A DNA stretch of 64,000 nt from Pseudomonas sp. W4I3 (GCF_030816195.1 NZ_JAUSXS010000001.1:4053501-4117500); one strand, 5' to 3'. Numbered from the stretch's first letter, positions 25,601-33,169 are shown. The notes: generated by a model not told the origin, from the sequence alone. Made by a program: numbers and translations.

Positions 25601-27085
25601 AAAGACAGTGCCAAATTGCACGGGTAAGCGAACGGATTCACGAACGGCGGACGGTTCAGTGATACCGGGTTTGCCATCATCCACGCGGTAGTAAACGCTG
25701 ACGTTGCTTCGGCCGACGAAAGGCTCGTACTCCGCGTCGGTCACGATCCGAAAGCGCGTTGGCGGCGGCGGTGGACCGGCGAGACGATTCTGCTCAAACG
25801 CGTCGACCTGACCGGTTTCATCCTCAATCACCAACGTCACGTTGTAGCTGGCGTCATAAGGTTCGTAATCGGGGAACTCCACCCTGATGAACGGTTCCTG
25901 CGGATCAATCACGCCGCCCTGGGACTGCACAACGCGCACGGGTGGCAGGTTCGAGGCAGTGCCCGTCACCGTGAGCCTCAGTTGACGGGAACGCCCAATA
26001 TCGTTACCCAAAGGGAACTGGAGTGAGTAGGTAATATTGGTAGAGCTGTTAAGCAGCTCTTCGACAAAAGCCTTATCGACGCTAATAAAAGTTGAACGGC
26101 CAATACGTGCATCGACGGGGGGGAGTTCCCGTGTCGGTGAAAATGTCACAACGATTTGAGTGTCCACGGGGGTGCGGGTGCCGTCGGGAAGGAATTGGGG
26201 AGTGAAAACCTCAATCTCGAAGGGCCCGGCGCCTTGGGTATCAAGGTCCACATCCGCATAATCCACGCCGTTTATCAGGAAGTAGGGCCGCTCGAGCAAA
26301 GCCGGATCCAGGTCACTCTTGAGGTGGGTCGATTGTGACCAGGGGTAGGTCGGCCCGGAACCGTTGTTCACCTCATCAAATACCCTGAAGCGAATTGCCA
26401 GAAGCCCACTTCCCGCCTCAAGGATGACGTGCGGCGGAACGAAGACCTCAATCGGTTTGTTTCCGTTCAAATGGTCGTCATCCAATTTCAACTCGACCAT
26501 TGGTGACTTTTGATCCCATTCAAGAACAACTTTGTCTCGTATACGTATGTTCGGATATGGCTTGATCGTACAAATCACCCCCTGGTTAGCCCGGTCCGTG
26601 GTCAGCTCGGCATCGGGCCCCTGCAGATCCAAAGGAAGGCTGAACTTAAGTTCGGTGTGATAGGGCACGCCGGGGTCGGTATCAACCCCCCCCGGCCGGT
26701 CGGTTCGGATAAACCAGGTTTGCACGATCGATGTGTCGACATCGCCGCCACCCGCCCGCCTGACGACGCCATAACAAGGCCGGGTAAAATCTGTGGGTAT
26801 CTCATCCAGAATTTGCAGATAAAAGCGGGGTTGGTTCAATTGCCCCGCTAACACCTCTCCCATTGCAATAGGCACAACGTCGCCCATGTAAAACTCGAAT
26901 ATATCGCCCACGCTCGTCATTGGCCAACGTTCGAAAATCACATAAAGGCCGTGTGCCAACTGGTTAATACCCGCCCCCACATCAGCGCCGACCACCGTTC
27001 GGATTGCGTTATTAATATAGGGTGGTTCCAGACCTGCCCGGACATTACCCTGTGTGCAGATAAGTGTATTAATTTCGCCGGACAT
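22700..27085 (-). CDS. Giant Ig-like modular protein (paralogue 1) with Lcl-like C-terminus
   Basis: 1461 residues from ATG 27085, which has AAGGAG eight bases upstream. No signal peptide or membrane helix is visible. Residues 1-370 form an N-terminal region shared with the neighbouring giant (LEPPYIN, FEFYMGD, CTIKPYPNIRIRD, LDDDH). Residues 380-1095 contain repeated degenerate Ig-like modules with the pattern P.....N.LDP......V.VPY..M..GD.V...W.G, for example at 498, 611 and 848, and TWPF-type modules at 750 and 993. Residues 1105-1275 hold two bacterial Ig-like domains (VTLSGTAAPG, VTLRGVATPR), 1310-1370 a Big_2-like domain, and 1372-1461 a region like the Lcl C-terminal/DUF1566 fold (GGRLPSLNELR, FWSTD). 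AT content is higher than in flanking genes. Probably a binding or adhesive protein; export route unknown. Confidence 0.75.
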   Translation of the reverse strand: MSGEINTLICTQGNVRAGLEPPYINNAIRTVVGADVGAGINQLAHGLYVIFERWPMTSVGDIFEFYMGDVVPIAMGEVLAGQLNQPRFYLQILDEIPTDFTRPCYGVVRRAGGGDVDTSIVQTWFIRTDRPGGVDTDPGVPYHTELKFSLPLDLQGPDAELTTDRANQGVICTIKPYPNIRIRDKVVLEWDQKSPMVELKLDDDHLNGNKPIEVFVPPHVILEAGSGLLAIRFRVFDEVNNGSGPTYPWSQSTHLKSDLDPALLERPYFLINGVDYADVDLDTQGAGPFEIEVFTPQFLPDGTRTPVDTQIVVTFSPTRELPPVDARIGRSTFISVDKAFVEELLNSSTNITYSLQFPLGNDIGRSRQLRLTVTGTASNLPPVRVVQSQGGVIDPQEPFIRVEFPDYEPYDASYNVTLVIEDETGQVDAFEQNRLAGPPPPPTRFRIVTDAEYEPFVGRSNVSVYYRVDDGKPGITEPSAVRESVRLPVQFGTVFPDLLAPLIAMTDEHDNLDPAVLIGRATVTLPYVMTLVGDKVTWTWIGSGTGGSTGGEITLNSGTAGRPLEFDVDRTYVDKNLSGEIRLSYFIEREGSPILRSAILRVTVGPGLGELLRPEVWEASRNPDELAPEAVTAGATIVVSYLRMLPTDQIRARWKGLPGIGSFSEIKNGNSQGRVEFLVPAEVVGVNIHRLGRDVSVQYDVLRGGRETPSPVLSLLLLPIVHLPTPILDIAGENQVLELFKLDGLERTRMNTWPFVHALQYMWLEYMGTFRDGSSYFEARYDGNLVGEEVATNGVSVAAPVDKLLDLLDGSDLSILFYANFGRNPDRESAVLFGVRNYLIQELPQELPYPTVVYAVGSDSLVTLDSLNAQNGGQIIVAYTPMSTQHQITLVLEGTEGAGSFTITLPGEVDGSVAFAVPASVIAANIGNGTTRFTVQYHVATGAGDSIPSGVVTVMLTPLTAAHRPPVIINQADPVTKVLELSRVISGAMVRASTWPFIAAHQPVYLKLKGTRADGQPHNYQVWALESDVVTQQWVTNGFFEAAVPASYFKDLKHGSTLTTVFRVSLASSPAFDREVIDFQQEVYSVSDVTERPVIIYARDDRDNLIVDGGYTVAVAVTLSGTAAPGRDVDIFDGSVRKGTARADNNGVWQLRLTGLSQGLRRFTARALYGDLPISAQYSMTILNSVTPTIAVFDSKGEVTHNGTTFDTQVTLRGVATPRLKVQLYEDGSPSVVLPVNLTGEWSLIRSNLAQRTYSFKVRALYDNLESTTRSFTVDRTVPFSFNTTTVVRDQRLYLWAGLGTNPAFRPQHNLDTFQHRASGGREPYTYASSNPACAVVDSTGAVVIRNNGSTRITCRDAQGTTLGYDVQVRNVAFFRDYGGGGGYKECLKQAASRGGRLPSLNELRGIYAQHGGSGRWQGQAHNLFWSTDSSGFLARWGKSIYNGGEASMSELGNRLTMVMF

Positions 27086-27158
27086 TGGAGTGCTCCTTTT
27101 AGTGACGACGCCAAAAAGGACGCCGGACAAGGGAATCAGACGCCTGCCATAGAACGGC

Positions 27159-27180
27159 GTCTAGCTGTTACAGTTGACAG
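27159..27180 (-). promoter_or_regulatory. Shared palindromic element upstream of giant paralogue 1
   Basis: On the minus strand: CTGTCA-ACTG-TAACAG followed by CTAGAC, ending in GC. The palindrome ends exactly 79 bases before the ATG at 27085, the same distance as the copy before paralogue 2. The similarity continues upstream with TCGTCG and GCCG. TAGAC might be part of a -10 element; no convincing -35 was found. Confidence 0.65.
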
Positions 27181-27305
27181 TAACGACGAGCGGCATATCT
27201 GGATGGCTATGACGCATAACGATACCCAGCCTCACCTGCTAATAAAAAACACGCCTAGACGGGGAGCACAACTGAGCCCCCATCCAGATTTCTTCTCGTG
27301 CGCTA

Positions 27306-27475
27306 TTACCCAGACCTGGATATTTGCCTCACCCGAATCGACGATATCTGCGTTCGTGCACTTTCAAAACTAATAAGAAACAGCACGCCTGTAGTGTTGG
27401 AAACAAGGGGCGACTGTGTTGTGTTTGTCCAGTTGCCACTCACCACTGCATCAAAGTATTTACACAGAGGACACA
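27306..27475 (-). pseudogene. Frameshifted 3' continuation of giant paralogue 2
   Basis: Just beyond the early stop of paralogue 2 (TAA at 27460-27462) another minus-strand frame continues for about 50 residues: KYFDAVVSGNWTNTTQ, then TTGVLFLISFESARTQISSI and a stop at 27306-27308. This has the strand pattern expected for the last part of the galactose-binding-like beta sandwich that is interrupted in the main frame (GDYEVTIRYRV...YVYANVSS). A single base gain (or two-base loss) between about 27460 and 27475 would explain it. It could be a real mutation, programmed shift or sequencing error. Confidence 0.5.
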
Positions 27476-30400
27476 TTGGCATAAACGTAGTTTCGGGACG
27501 ACGGCGCACTAACGCGATACCTGATGGTCACTTCGTAGTCGCCAGGCCCTGCATTGGCAAATCTCTTTTGACACCCCATGTAGGCATTATGATCGGTAAA
27601 AATGTAAAACTCAGAACCCGAGTGCGCGACCGAAATTGCCACCGACGGGTGTATAGCGCTCCACCCTTGCAAGTCATAGCTATTGAAGTCATTCGTCTCA
27701 TCCAGTAACCCAGGCCGCACGGTAAAATGCGCCACAGGAAAAGTGATAGCTGCGGACTCCAACGCACTGCCGTTGTAAGTCACTTTGCAGGTCAGCGTTA
27801 CCGCGCTGTTGTACTTCAAGGCTTGCAACCACAACCGCGATACCGGAACATTCAACAAGCCATTGGCCTGTTCGGCAGCGGTAAGGACATGATTACTCAA
27901 TACGTAAAGCGGCTCGGCATCCTCGCTCGTGCAGATCAGCCATACCCTTTGCGCGTAAGTGCCTGCAGCGCTTAATGGCCACTTACTGATACCAGCGAGT
28001 GCGTTGCCTGTGAACTGGACAAGATCCAGTACGCCGCCGGCGAAACCATTAAGCGTGGGCGCAGGTAAATGGGCTGAGGAAATAGTGCCCACGTTGACCG
28101 TCTGGATGTATGACTCGATGGTGGTGTTATTTCGTACAATCGAGTACCTTGACTGCACTTGGCTTTTCACACTCCGGGCCAGGACCTCCGTGCTGATAGG
28201 GAAAACTACCGTCCCCCCGACCAGACCGTTTTTTGGAGCGATATAAGGTGTCACTCCATCTTGCTGGACCCACTGCAGCGTGATCATATCGGTTGGATTC
28301 ATAGGCGCATAAGAGACTTTAACTTCCCGATTGTGCTCAATGGATAAAGGGTCTACCGATATCACCGAACCTACCCCATCAGCACCTACAAGGGTCGGAT
28401 GCGGCAAAGTACCCGGCAGCGCCTGAACAAGGTATTCCTTGACCTCCATCGTCACGGCATTACCTTCATTGAAACTGCGGTCAAAAGACGCCCTGACCGT
28501 GATCGTCAATATCGAGTCATCCCTCAGGGCTTTAAGCTTGTCGACGGGAGCCGGGGGCGAAAGCCCGACGACCTCTCCCAGGCGGTCTGCGGTATAGGTG
28601 CGATCGGAGAACAGGTTTCCATCGGCAAAAACACCTCTGTACTCCATCCATACCCGCTGCTCACGATGACTGAATAGCCACGGAGCGGTTCGGGTGCGTG
28701 CTGTATTGACCAGGTTAAAGAGTTCCAGTATCGGAACGTTGCCAATTCCGTCTATCAACGGCACCGGTTTGACAGTCAGCGTTAACAACCTCAGGTCGAG
28801 CACTTGCGAAGGTATCTCCCGACTACCCCGGAGCAGGAAGAACTGCACTTCGATGTTACGCCCCGACGGGGCAATATTTGCGCCGATAACCTCCGCTGGC
28901 ACGGTGAAGTCAAGCGTCTTGCTTACATCGCCGTTCTTAGTGTCATCGTAAGTACCAATATCCACTACCCCCCGCCACTCAACTCGGATCCGGTCCGCAG
29001 GTACCATTTCCTCAAACGCCACGCGAATGGTTGCGCCTTCGACTGCCTCTTCCGGCGCGAGTTGATCAGGATTTTTTGTGGCTTCAAGTACCTCAGGGGC
29101 CACCAGAGTCCCCATTGCCTTACCGACACTCACTACCAATTCATGGGAGTAAAGCGTAGCGCTGTCGTCACGTTCCAGGTAGTAACGCAGACGTATCTCG
29201 CCATCGTTGTTATTTTCTACAAACGTCTTGTCTACATCGTATATCAGGGGCCTGCCGGCCGTTCCTCCATTCAGCGTGAATGAGCCTGCCGTGCTACCGC
29301 CGGGGCCTCCCGTGCCTGTCCAGCTCCACGTCACTTTGTCACCTGGAATGGTCTGGGAATAAGGCAAGGTCACTTTCACACTGCCGAAGACAGTGTCTGG
29401 ATCAATATTGCCATTTTCATCCACAGGGTCTATTTCAGCCGGTGGCAGCTGTGGCACACGCTCTCCAAAGCTTACTGTCAACGGTTCTGACTCGCGGACC
29501 GCCAGTGTCCCGACATCCGTTACTTCTATCTCGCCATCATCGACTCGGTAGAAGACTTTCACATTTCCCAAGCCAATGAAGGGTTCAAAATCCTCGCGCA
29601 GTATGGTGCGTGGTTGCGGCGGCGGATCGCCCGCCAATCGGGTTTGCTCAAAGGACACCACACCGCCACCTGCTGCGATGGCCTCCAAACGCAAGGTAAC
29701 GTTGTAGTCACGGCCATAAGGCACATAGTCGGGAAATTGAACGGTAATGAAGAGCGCCTCAGGGTCGATCAAACCACCTTCATTTTGCACAATGGTGACG
29801 GGAGGCATAACCGAGACGACGCCAAAAATCGTCACGGTCACGCGGCGGGAGCTAGCCAGAACGGTCCCCAGGGGAAACTGTAACTCATGGGAAACCCTCA
29901 ACGTCCCATTAATGAGTTCCTTGAGTACGGCACTGCTTACATCCGTATAGGCGGAGCGTTCGATTAGAGCGGCAAACGCCGGTAATCGCAGCTCCAACAA
30001 GGTACCATCAGCACGGACCCCACTCAGCTTCACGATAATCTGGGTTCCCGGAGGAGTCGTTCTGCCATCGGGCAAGTTGCGGGGTGTAACAACTTCAACT
30101 TCAAAGCGCCCTGAGCCTTGAGTATCGAAGTTGACATCAAAAATATCTTTGCGATCGTGCAGGAAATAGGGCCTTGAAAGTAGCCCGGCCTGAAGATCAC
30201 TTTCGAGGTGAACCGCTTGCGACCATCGGCGGTCCGGACCTGAGCGATTGAGCACCTCATCGAACAGGCCAAACCGGATGGTTACATTGCCACTGGCGCT
30301 CATTAAAACAATTTCCGGAGGGAAAAAAATTTCAATAGGTTTGGCGCCGCTCACATGATCATCATCCAACCGGAGGTTGACCACTCGCCCGTCCCAGAAA

Positions 30401-30969
30401 CCCTCCACCGTATCGCGCACTCGCATATTGGGGTATGGCTCGATAGTGCAAAGCACTCCCAGTGCGGCCCGATCAGGATCCAGTATCGCCCCGGGCGCTG
30501 CCAGGTCAGGGGGCAAACTGAGCTTCAAGGCAGGGTGGAACATCTCGTGGCCCATGTCCGAACCGCCAGGGCGATTAACCTTGATAAACCAGGTAACTTC
30601 AGCCGAACCCTCGGATGTACCGGACCCTGAACGCCTGACAACGCTGAAACAAGGAAATGAAAAACCTTCAGGTACATGCTCTTGAGCGATCGCCAGTTCA
30701 TAGTAAGGCCTATACTCGTGTCCTGGTAACACCGAGGCCGATGCCATGGGAAATCGTGGATCGCCCATATAAAACTCATAAATATCAAACGCCTCCACAA
30801 CGCTCCATCGCGGGATATTCACATACATGAAGTTCTCGGTATGACGAATCCCTCCGCCTACTTCAGCACCCAAAACATTCAATACGCCTTGGTTCAAATA
30901 TGGCGGTTCAAGGGTAAGGCTGGCTGAAGATACAGGGTTGAGGGCAGGAAGATTGGGTTCTGAAGACAT
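27460..30969 (-). CDS. Giant Ig-like modular protein (paralogue 2), probably frameshifted at its 3' end
   Basis: 1169 residues from ATG 30969 (MSSEPNLPAL), with AGGAG eight bases upstream; in-frame starts farther upstream lack a ribosome site. It is a paralogue of the gene at 22700: shared LEPPYLN, YEFYMGD, CTIEPYPNMRVRD, LDDDH, FDTQGSG, FYRVDDG and the GTGGPGGSTAGS module. No signal peptide or transmembrane segment is visible. About residue 1090 onwards is a different C-terminal domain, resembling a galactose-binding-like beta sandwich (SYDLQGWSA, YEVTIRYRV), which stops abruptly after YVYANVSSV. The missing strands are found in another frame at 27306-27475. The two giants thus share the N-terminal and central parts and differ at their C-termini, which suggests exchange of the binding domain. 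Function and export route unknown. Confidence 0.72.
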   Translation of the reverse strand: MSSEPNLPALNPVSSASLTLEPPYLNQGVLNVLGAEVGGGIRHTENFMYVNIPRWSVVEAFDIYEFYMGDPRFPMASASVLPGHEYRPYYELAIAQEHVPEGFSFPCFSVVRRSGSGTSEGSAEVTWFIKVNRPGGSDMGHEMFHPALKLSLPPDLAAPGAILDPDRAALGVLCTIEPYPNMRVRDTVEGFWDGRVVNLRLDDDHVSGAKPIEIFFPPEIVLMSASGNVTIRFGLFDEVLNRSGPDRRWSQAVHLESDLQAGLLSRPYFLHDRKDIFDVNFDTQGSGRFEVEVVTPRNLPDGRTTPPGTQIIVKLSGVRADGTLLELRLPAFAALIERSAYTDVSSAVLKELINGTLRVSHELQFPLGTVLASSRRVTVTIFGVVSVMPPVTIVQNEGGLIDPEALFITVQFPDYVPYGRDYNVTLRLEAIAAGGGVVSFEQTRLAGDPPPQPRTILREDFEPFIGLGNVKVFYRVDDGEIEVTDVGTLAVRESEPLTVSFGERVPQLPPAEIDPVDENGNIDPDTVFGSVKVTLPYSQTIPGDKVTWSWTGTGGPGGSTAGSFTLNGGTAGRPLIYDVDKTFVENNNDGEIRLRYYLERDDSATLYSHELVVSVGKAMGTLVAPEVLEATKNPDQLAPEEAVEGATIRVAFEEMVPADRIRVEWRGVVDIGTYDDTKNGDVSKTLDFTVPAEVIGANIAPSGRNIEVQFFLLRGSREIPSQVLDLRLLTLTVKPVPLIDGIGNVPILELFNLVNTARTRTAPWLFSHREQRVWMEYRGVFADGNLFSDRTYTADRLGEVVGLSPPAPVDKLKALRDDSILTITVRASFDRSFNEGNAVTMEVKEYLVQALPGTLPHPTLVGADGVGSVISVDPLSIEHNREVKVSYAPMNPTDMITLQWVQQDGVTPYIAPKNGLVGGTVVFPISTEVLARSVKSQVQSRYSIVRNNTTIESYIQTVNVGTISSAHLPAPTLNGFAGGVLDLVQFTGNALAGISKWPLSAAGTYAQRVWLICTSEDAEPLYVLSNHVLTAAEQANGLLNVPVSRLWLQALKYNSAVTLTCKVTYNGSALESAAITFPVAHFTVRPGLLDETNDFNSYDLQGWSAIHPSVAISVAHSGSEFYIFTDHNAYMGCQKRFANAGPGDYEVTIRYRVSAPSSRNYVYANVSSV

Positions 30970-31042
30970 GGCAAGTACTCCTGGCATGGTGACTCGGGCA
31001 CGAACGCCGAATGAGGAAATCACACACCCGCAAGGAGGAAGC

Positions 31043-31064
31043 GTCTAGCTGTTAGGATTGACAG
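31043..31064 (-). promoter_or_regulatory. Shared palindromic element upstream of giant paralogue 2
   Basis: On the minus strand: CTGTCA-ATCC-TAACAG followed by CTAGAC and GC, ending 79 bases before the ATG at 30969, the same spacing as for paralogue 1. The leader sequences between element and ATG are otherwise largely different, so the element stands out as selectively kept. Confidence 0.65.
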
Positions 31065-31193
31065 TGGCGACGAACGGCTGAAATCCCACTCGTGGAAATT
31101 TCCGGCTCCTCACTTTTTCTTACATTTTTTTCACGCTTTATTCACATCCGCGAACGTAAGGTAAAGCCTCATCCGTTACAAACGTTGCATATC

Positions 31194-31222
31194 AAGCCCG
31201 CCGCCCCAGCGGGCTTTTTTTT
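31194..31222 (+). terminator. Strong plus-strand intrinsic terminator without an upstream gene
   Basis: AAGCCCGC (31194-31201) pairs with GCGGGCTT (31209-31216) around CGCCCCA, followed by a run of eight T. It is directional: there is no T run on the minus strand. No plus-strand coding sequence precedes it for more than 8 kb, so it may end a small RNA that starts between about 31080 and 31190, or be a relic of a displaced gene. No promoter is clear. Confidence 0.7.
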
Positions 31223-31255
31223 GCCCGCTTTTTGCGCTGGAAAACGCCCCGCCTT

Positions 31256-31355
31256 TGTAGGAGCGAGCTTGCTCGCGAAGAACGTAATGACGGCGCGACT
31301 CACCAGAATGCCCGCGTTATCGTTGACGTTTTTCGCGAGCAAGCTCGCTCCTACA
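31256..31355. repeat. Inverted REP pair (GAGCGAGCTTGCTCGCGAA type)
   Basis: Left copy TGTAGGAGCGAGCTTGCTCG at 31256-31275, continuing GCGAAGAACGT; right copy in inverse orientation ends CTCGCTCCTACA at 31355. About 45 bases separate the arms. This is a standard pseudomonad REP doublet (BIME-like), of a different subfamily from the others in the window. It sits between the accessory island and the TetR gene. Confidence 0.9.
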
Positions 31356-31373
31356 GGGGTTTGGGGATTGGGG

Positions 31374-32105
31374 TCAGCGTGTGGCCTGTTCGCGAATGGC
31401 GCGCTGGGTCTCCAGCACTTTGGCCAAGGCTGTTTCGGCCTCCGCGCTTTGCTGTGGTACTCGAATGGCCGCCGACACCAGGGTGATCAGCTTGGCCATC
31501 ACCTCGGCATCCGTGGCCGGGCGGCCCAGGCTCATGGAATTCATCAGCAAGCGCAACTCGGTGCCCGCCATCACCCCGGAAATCGCCTTGAGCGCAAACT
31601 GCAGGCGAACGCCCAATTCATTGCGCGGCAAATCCGGCAGCGCCAGGGCAAAGGCTTCGAAAAAGCGCTGGAACACCGGTTGGTAATGCACCTTCAGGTA
31701 TTCCTGGATAAACGGCGAGGTGTCGCTGTACACACGACCGAGAAACCGGATGAATGAACGCCCTTCCCCACTGGCTGGGTCACTGCGCTCCAGACCCATG
31801 GCCGGGGCAAACAGTACGCCCAGCAGCGTATCGCAATCGAGCGGGCCGCTGGCTTCGGCCTCGCAGCGCGCCAGCAGCTCCAGGCGCTGCTCATTGAGCG
31901 GTTCGAGGCGCTGCATCAGCAGGGTTTTCATCAGGGAATCCTTGTCCCCGAAGTGATAGTTCACCGCAGCCAGGTTGACCTGGGCGCGCTCGGTAATCTG
32001 CCGTAATAAAACCGCGTCATATCCGTACTTGATGAAGAGAGCCTCTGTCGCATCCAGCAGTCGAGTCTTGGTGATGTTTGGAGCGCTGAGTTTCTTCGCG
32101 ACCAT
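31374..32105 (-). CDS. TetR/AcrR-family transcriptional regulator
   Basis: 243 residues. The N-terminal helix-turn-helix spans roughly residues 12-58 (TRLLDATEALFIKYGYDAVLLRQITERAQVNLAAVNYHFGDKDSL), and the C-terminal half is a helical ligand-binding domain with LRLLMNSMSLGRP near residue 185. It is divergent from the tripartite exporter operon, the normal position for a local repressor. The 356-base intergenic region carries an inverted pair of AT-rich elements that may be its operators. Confidence 0.92.
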   Translation of the reverse strand: MVAKKLSAPNITKTRLLDATEALFIKYGYDAVLLRQITERAQVNLAAVNYHFGDKDSLMKTLLMQRLEPLNEQRLELLARCEAEASGPLDCDTLLGVLFAPAMGLERSDPASGEGRSFIRFLGRVYSDTSPFIQEYLKVHYQPVFQRFFEAFALALPDLPRNELGVRLQFALKAISGVMAGTELRLLMNSMSLGRPATDAEVMAKLITLVSAAIRVPQQSAEAETALAKVLETQRAIREQATR

Positions 32106-32461
32106 AAGGGTTCCACGGGTGGGAAATATTGTTTAAAAAAATTATTTGATTTTTTATACCGGGGCCTTCGTTCGAAAGCAAGCAATGACACGGTGGCATA
32201 GTCTTGAAAGCCTTTGGCTACAGCAACATCGAAGGCCGCCAACACTGGTTTTCGCGCCCCGCAAAGTCTGGGCACACAGTATTTCAACGCATCAAACCGC
32301 TCTAAATCCACCGCTGGCGAAGCCGTTTGAACGCGGTTACTATTCAAACAATTTTTTAAAAACAAGAAATAAAACCAGTCCGTAACGGGCACCGGCAGCC
32401 CCCCAAGTTGTTACAAAGATTTACAGGGCAGCCCAGCACCGTCGAGACTGCAGGCGTAGTC
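32106..32461. promoter_or_regulatory. Divergent intergenic region with inverted AT-rich repeats
   Basis: This gap of 356 bases holds no convincing gene. A 21-base element at 32131-32151 (core TTTAAAAAAATTATTTGA) recurs in inverse orientation at 32341-32361 (core TCAAACAATTTTTTAAAA); the two match at 17 of 21 positions. One is about 26 bases before the TetR start, the other about 100 bases before the ATPase start, so both divergent promoters could be controlled by one regulator. Low sequence complexity weakens the case. Confidence 0.4.
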
Positions 32462-33169
32462 ATGATGACAGAGACCCCCACGCACCACAGCTTGGTTTCC
32501 CTGCAGGGCATCGGCAAAAGCTATCAGCTTGCCGGGCAACGCCTGTCCATTCTGAATGATGTGTGCCTGTCGATTGCCAGCGGCGACAGTTGCGGCATCC
32601 TCGGCGCATCCGGCTCCGGCAAAAGCACCCTGCTCAATATCCTCGGCCTGCTGGATTTGCCCGACTGTGGCCAGTACCACTTTGCCGGCCACGACATTTT
32701 CAACGCCACGCCCGACGAACTGGCGGCGCTGCGCAACCAGCAGATCGGTTTCGTGTTCCAGAGTTTCAACCTGTTGCCGCGCCTCAGCGCCCTCGACAAC
32801 GTTGCACTGCCCCTGAGCTATCGCGGCGTGTCTCGTCACGAATCGGTGGAGCAGGCCTTGCGCATGCTTGAGCAGGTCGGCCTGGCCGAGCGTGCCCACC
32901 ATCGCCCCGCCGACCTTTCCGGTGGCCAGCGCCAACGGGTCGCCATTGCCCGTGCATTGGTCGGCAAGCCCTCGGTGATCCTCGCCGACGAGCCCACCGG
33001 CAACCTCGACAGCAGCACCGCACAGGACATCATGAACCTGTTGCTGGCGCTCAATCGCGAGCAACAGGTGACGCTGATCATCGTCACCCACGACGCGCAG
33101 ATCGCCGAGCGGCTGGAGCGCAAGATCCTGGTGCGCAACGGCGTCGTGCACGAGGACCTGCGCCCATGA
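32462..33169 (+). CDS. MacB-type ABC exporter, ATP-binding protein
   Basis: 235 residues of the LolD/MacB ATPase class. Walker A GASGSGKST (48-56), Q-loop Q100, signature LSGGQ (152-156) and Walker B VILADEP (172-178) are intact; the PTGNLDS after Walker B is typical of this class. The start is taken at ATG 32462 (or the adjacent ATG 32465); an upstream TTG at 32408 adds residues without similarity. Its stop overlaps the permease start. It should energise the MacB-like permease and mechanotransmission to the outer membrane factor. Confidence 0.92.
   Translation: MMTETPTHHSLVSLQGIGKSYQLAGQRLSILNDVCLSIASGDSCGILGASGSGKSTLLNILGLLDLPDCGQYHFAGHDIFNATPDELAALRNQQIGFVFQSFNLLPRLSALDNVALPLSYRGVSRHESVEQALRMLEQVGLAERAHHRPADLSGGQRQRVAIARALVGKPSVILADEPTGNLDSSTAQDIMNLLLALNREQQVTLIIVTHDAQIAERLERKILVRNGVVHEDLRP

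Noticed and set aside
27298..27708. Plus-strand open frame of about 136 codons opposite the end of giant paralogue 2
   Set aside because: No ribosome site or recognisable similarity; it is opposite coding sequence with convincing protein features.
22700..30969. Giant proteins as RTX or LapA-type T1SS adhesins or inverse autotransporters
   Set aside because: No N-terminal retention module, no glycine-rich nonapeptide repeats, no signal peptide or barrel, and no T1SS genes nearby.
31961..32392. Minus-strand frame extending through the TetR/exporter intergenic region
   Set aside because: Overlaps the TetR HTH in another frame, has no ribosome site and no family resemblance.
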